From NCBI GenBank assembly GCA_036365145.1, contig JAEOAD010000015.1:6751501-6815500 (forward strand): 64,000 nucleotides of DNA, written 5' to 3'. The stretch is from Orientallactaga sibirica. Taxonomy: Eukaryota > Chordata > Mammalia > Rodentia > Dipodidae. Position numbers and translations under genes: made by a program. Shown piece by piece: positions 61,499 through 64,000 of the stretch. The notes below the pieces were generated by a model, which was not told the origin of the DNA, did no database searches, and saw only the letters and a list, made by a program, of their open reading frames with translations. The first letter of the stretch is position 1. Each line of letters begins with the position of its first letter.

Positions 61499-61812
61499 TC
61501 ATGTGTGGTGTATGCATGACACCCATAGAGGCAATTGGGTGTCTTTCCCTATTGCTCATTCATGTGTTTCCTTGAGACTGAGTCTCTCCTTGAACCTGGA
61601 GCTACTGTTTTTAGTCAGACTGTCGAATCAGTGAGCCCCAGTAATTCTCCAGTCTCTGCATCTCACAGGACTGGGGTTATAGGTATATATGGCATGTCCA
61701 CTTGCTTACATGAGTGCTGGGTAATGAACTCAGGGTAAATTGGGTCCTCATGCTTATTCTTATGCTTATGCAACAAGTGCTCTTACCCATGAGCCATCTT
61801 CACAGCCTGTTT
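61499..61812 (-). mobile_element. Old B4-like composite SINE, antisense
   Basis: 'gagactgagtctctccttgaacctggagct', 'ctgggtaatgaactcagggtaaattgggtcctcatgc', 'aacaagtgctcttacccatgagccatctt'. Its left portion runs into the microsatellite. Confidence 0.65.
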
Positions 61813-61895
61813 TCTTATTGTTGAGTGTTAAGAGCTCTTTGTTTTGGACAGTAGTCCTTTATCAGACAAGGACTTAAAATACTTCTTTTTTATTT

Positions 61896-62050
61896 TTATT
61901 TGTTGATTTTTTTGAGGTAGCGTCTCACTCTAGCTCAGGCTGACCGGGAATTCACTCTATAGTTTCAGGGTGGCCTTGAACTCATGGTGATCCTCCTACA
62001 TCTGCCTCCTGAGTGCTGGGATTAAAGGCATGCGCCACCACACCCGGCTC
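61896..62050 (-). mobile_element. B1-type SINE, antisense
   Basis: 'tttttttgaggtagcgtctcactctagctcagg' to 'gcatgcgccaccacacccggc'. Confidence 0.95.
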
Positions 62051-62257
62051 ATTTTACTTTTATATTAAAATTTATCTTATATAAATTTATATTTATGATT
62101 TTTTGCTTTTAAGTGGCATATTTGTGTTTGCCATCTTTTTACAAACTATGCTGTAGTACATATTCCATCAAAGTTACCATATTGCCAGACTGGTGGTACA
62201 GGTCATGCTTTATTATTTATTTAATTTATCCTGTTTTATTTAAAAATATTTTGTTTG

Positions 62258-62398
62258 TTTTTTGTTTGTTTTTGGAGGTAGGGTCTCACTCTAGACCAGG
62301 CTGACCTGGAAGTCACTATGTAGTCTCAGGGTGGCCTTGAACTCACAGTGATTCTCCTCCCAAGTTGGGATTAAAGGTGTGTACCACCATGCCCGGCC
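62258..62398 (-). mobile_element. B1-type SINE, antisense
   Basis: 'tttttggaggtagggtctcactctagaccagg' to 'gtgtaccaccatgcccggcc', with a small deletion in 'ctcccaagttggg'. Confidence 0.94.
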
Positions 62399-62565
62399 TG
62401 TTTTACTTTTTAGATAGGTTCTCACTGTGTAACCCACGCAAGTGAGGCATATATGTTATGTATGGGTTATGTTATGTAACCCATGCTGTCCTTGAACTTA
62501 CATTTTCCTGCCCTAGCCTTCCAAATCCTGGGTTACAACCATGTGTCACCACAGCCAGCCTGAAT
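62399..62565 (-). mobile_element. Old B1-like SINE, antisense, with local duplication
   Basis: 'tagataggttctcactgtgtaaccca' followed by a 50-bp stretch that repeats 'atgttatgtatgggttatgttatgtaaccca', then 'ccttgaacttacattttcctgccctagccttccaaatcctggg'. Confidence 0.65.
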
Positions 62566-62925
62566 TTTACCATTTTTAGGAACTCACATAAGTGACGTTG
62601 CTGAGATTTCCTTCTCTTGTGGCCGTGAAGTATTGGCACATGGACAATAAGCAGTGAGCGAAGAAAAGGAGATTTGTTGAGAAAACAGATGCCTAGAGTG
62701 GCTGAGCAAGTGTACTTAGGATTTTGGCCAGTATCCAAAGAAGAGATAGAGAAGGGAAAGGAAAGTTTATACTTTTTGAATTTCAACTTACAAAAGCAGA
62801 TTTAGCAGTAAAGATGCACCAACAGCTGCCCTGAGAGAGGTAAGGGGAAATTATTCTTCCTCTCACCTCCTTAGCATGCCCTTAGGTCAACCAGATTTCT
62901 TTTGTTTAAATGCATATATGATTTT
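62566..62925. other. Unrecognised sequence
   Basis: No repeat family or exon recognised. Confidence 0.4.
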
Positions 62926-62934
62926 ATTAATGTA

Positions 62935-63115
62935 TGTATATATGTATATATGTGTCTGTATGCATGCACACTGGGGTCTTTTGATACTACAAATGAATGC
63001 CAGATGCTTACACCAGTTTTTGTGACTGGCTTTATGTGGGCACTGGAGAATCAAACCTGGCCCACAGGCTTTGCACACATATCTGTAATTGCTGAGCCAT
63101 CTCTCCAGTCCCTCA
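62935..63115 (-). mobile_element. Old tRNA-derived SINE, antisense
   Basis: TATG-rich start, 'ctacaaatgaatgccagatgcttacacc', 'gctttatgtgggcactggagaatcaaacc' to 'gctgagccatctctccagtcc'. Diverged like 60520-60668. Confidence 0.8.
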
Positions 63116-63139
63116 ATCAGCTTTCCTTTTCTTTTCAAA

Positions 63140-63341
63140 TATTTTTATTCATTCATTTATTTATTTGAGAAAAAGAGAGAGAGAGAAATTATGGGCATGC
63201 TAGGGCATTCAACTACTGCAAATGAACTCCAGACACACATGCCACCTTGTGCATCTGGCTTATGTGGATTCTGGGGAATCAAACCTCAGTTCTTTGGCTT
63301 TGCAGGCAAGTGCCTTAATCACTAAGCCATCTCTCCATCCC
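63140..63341 (-). mobile_element. tRNA-derived SINE, antisense
   Basis: 'ttttattcattcatttatttatttgagaaaaagagagaga' to 'actaagccatctctccatccc'. Confidence 0.93.
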
Positions 63342-63354
63342 CTTTTAATTTTTT

Positions 63355-63548
63355 TAAAACTTTTATTTATTTGAGAGAGAGAGAAAGAGAGAGAGAATGG
63401 GTGCACCAGGTCCTTCAGCCACTGCAAACAAACTCCAGACGCATGCACCACCTTGGACATCTGACTTAAGTGGGTCCTGGAGAATCAAACCTGGGTCCTT
63501 TGGCTTAGCAGACAAGCACCTTGGCCCCTAGGCCATCCCTTCAGCTCC
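63355..63548 (-). mobile_element. tRNA-derived SINE, antisense
   Basis: 'aaaacttttatttatttgagagagagagaaagaga' to 'ctaggccatcccttcagctccc'. Adjacent to the previous copy. Confidence 0.92.
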
Positions 63549-63870
63549 CTTAATCAGCTTTCTGAGGGGAGGTCTTCCAGCCAGGTGATTGACAAGCTGT
63601 TGGATTAACTCTTAAGGGAAACGACCATAGTATGTCTTTGTAATTTTATGTTTTGGGTAGTTTAGAATGTCATGTCTCTACCCATGGACAGAGGTAGGAC
63701 TTAGATTCTATTCTTTTGACTAGCAGGAAATTTCCCTCAGTGGGCCTCAACAAAGCCCTGATACCACTACTAGCCTCCTTCTTTCATGTGGTATTTTAAA
63801 TCTTAAAGAGGAGCAACGCTTGTCATGAGGGAAGAGGTCCATCTTCAATGGCCTCCAAACTGTCCAGCCA
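63549..63870. other. Unrecognised sequence
   Basis: No family or gene signal seen. Confidence 0.4.
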
Positions 63871-64000
63871 CCTAAGGAATTATGTAGAACTTTGTCCTTT
63901 TGTGTCTGACTTATTTCACTCAGCAAAATGTCCTCAATGTTGTAATCCCTGTCAGAGTTTCCATCCCTTTTTTAGTTTGTTTTGTTTTTCAAAGAAGGGT
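63871..64000 (-). mobile_element. Ancient L1 fragment (runs off the window)
   Basis: 'ttttgtgtctgacttatttcactcagcaaaatgtcctcaatgttgtaat' is the conserved text near the ORF2/3'UTR boundary of old L1M families. Confidence 0.7.

Larger units (their letters stand above)
57783..61885 (-). mobile_element. Ancient L1 (L1M-like) 3' end backbone
   Basis: The segments outside younger insertions read as old mammalian L1 3'UTR and ORF2 end: 'cattactggtgggatacatttgttagaatgatgaataaatatt' (57842), 'taaatgtataatgttatgtctctac' (57943), 'atgtagccttttcatattgacttctttcactta' (58106), 'gaagctgccaaactgttttgcat' (58466), 'gaccattctaataggcgtgtcac' (58719), 'tttcctaatgacataatgttgaacatcgtctcat' (61080) and 'ttgttgagtgttaagagctctttgttttgg' (61817). 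At least eight younger elements sit in it. Confidence 0.8.

Overview
This window is nuclear DNA from a rodent genome and is built almost entirely of transposable elements. The evidence is (i) dozens of B1-type SINEs (7SL-derived, B1-like monomer ending in an A-tract), (ii) an equally abundant tRNA-derived SINE of about 200 bp that starts with a 'ggctggagagatggct' head and ends in a CT-rich/AATAAA tail, (iii) LINE-1 ORF1/ORF2 relics, and (iv) rodent-style ERVL-MaLR LTRs. The particular B1 and tRNA-SINE consensus reminds me of jerboas (Dipodidae), but that is from memory and unverified. I see no host protein-coding exon, tRNA, rRNA or other functional RNA gene that I can support. Every long open frame is an L1 fragment, an antisense shadow, or low-complexity repeat.

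Layout. 1-6.6 kb: SINEs, a MIR relic, a complete non-autonomous MaLR provirus (2846-4844, LTRs about 99% alike, 5-bp target duplication, tRNA-Leu primer site) and an ERVL-type LTR (5725-6241) inside a 46-bp direct repeat. 6.7-9.5 kb: plus-strand L1 5' half (called lineage C) with three 103-bp 5'UTR monomers and an ORF1 relic. 9.9-22.5 kb: a plus-strand L1 (lineage D, about 190-bp monomers) split by a MaLR provirus, itself split by a full-length 7.6-kb minus-strand L1 (lineage A, 13488-21133) that carries a 58-bp minisatellite in its 5'UTR.

23.6-49.7 kb: minus-strand L1s nested in each other, mostly a second lineage (B) with lineage-A fragments, two ERVK-like solo LTRs, and many SINEs. 49.7-52.4 kb and 57.8-61.9 kb: ancient (L1M-like) L1 backbones riddled with younger insertions. 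54.2-57.6 kb: L1-B 3' ends, MaLR LTRs and a MaLR internal region. 61.9-64 kb: B1s, tRNA-SINEs, unrecognised sequence and a last ancient L1 fragment.

The elements do not work together as a system. They form a stratigraphic record in which host and guest order can be read from target-site duplications (TSDs). Autonomous L1s supplied the machinery for the SINEs, and ERVL-like elements would have supplied it for the MaLRs. Lineage letters A-D are my labels, not database names. I did not find a previously undescribed functional system. The most interesting items are the L1 promoter tandem arrays, the young MaLR provirus, the reciprocal L1-A/L1-B nesting and the odd 46-bp direct repeat around an LTR plus primer-binding site.
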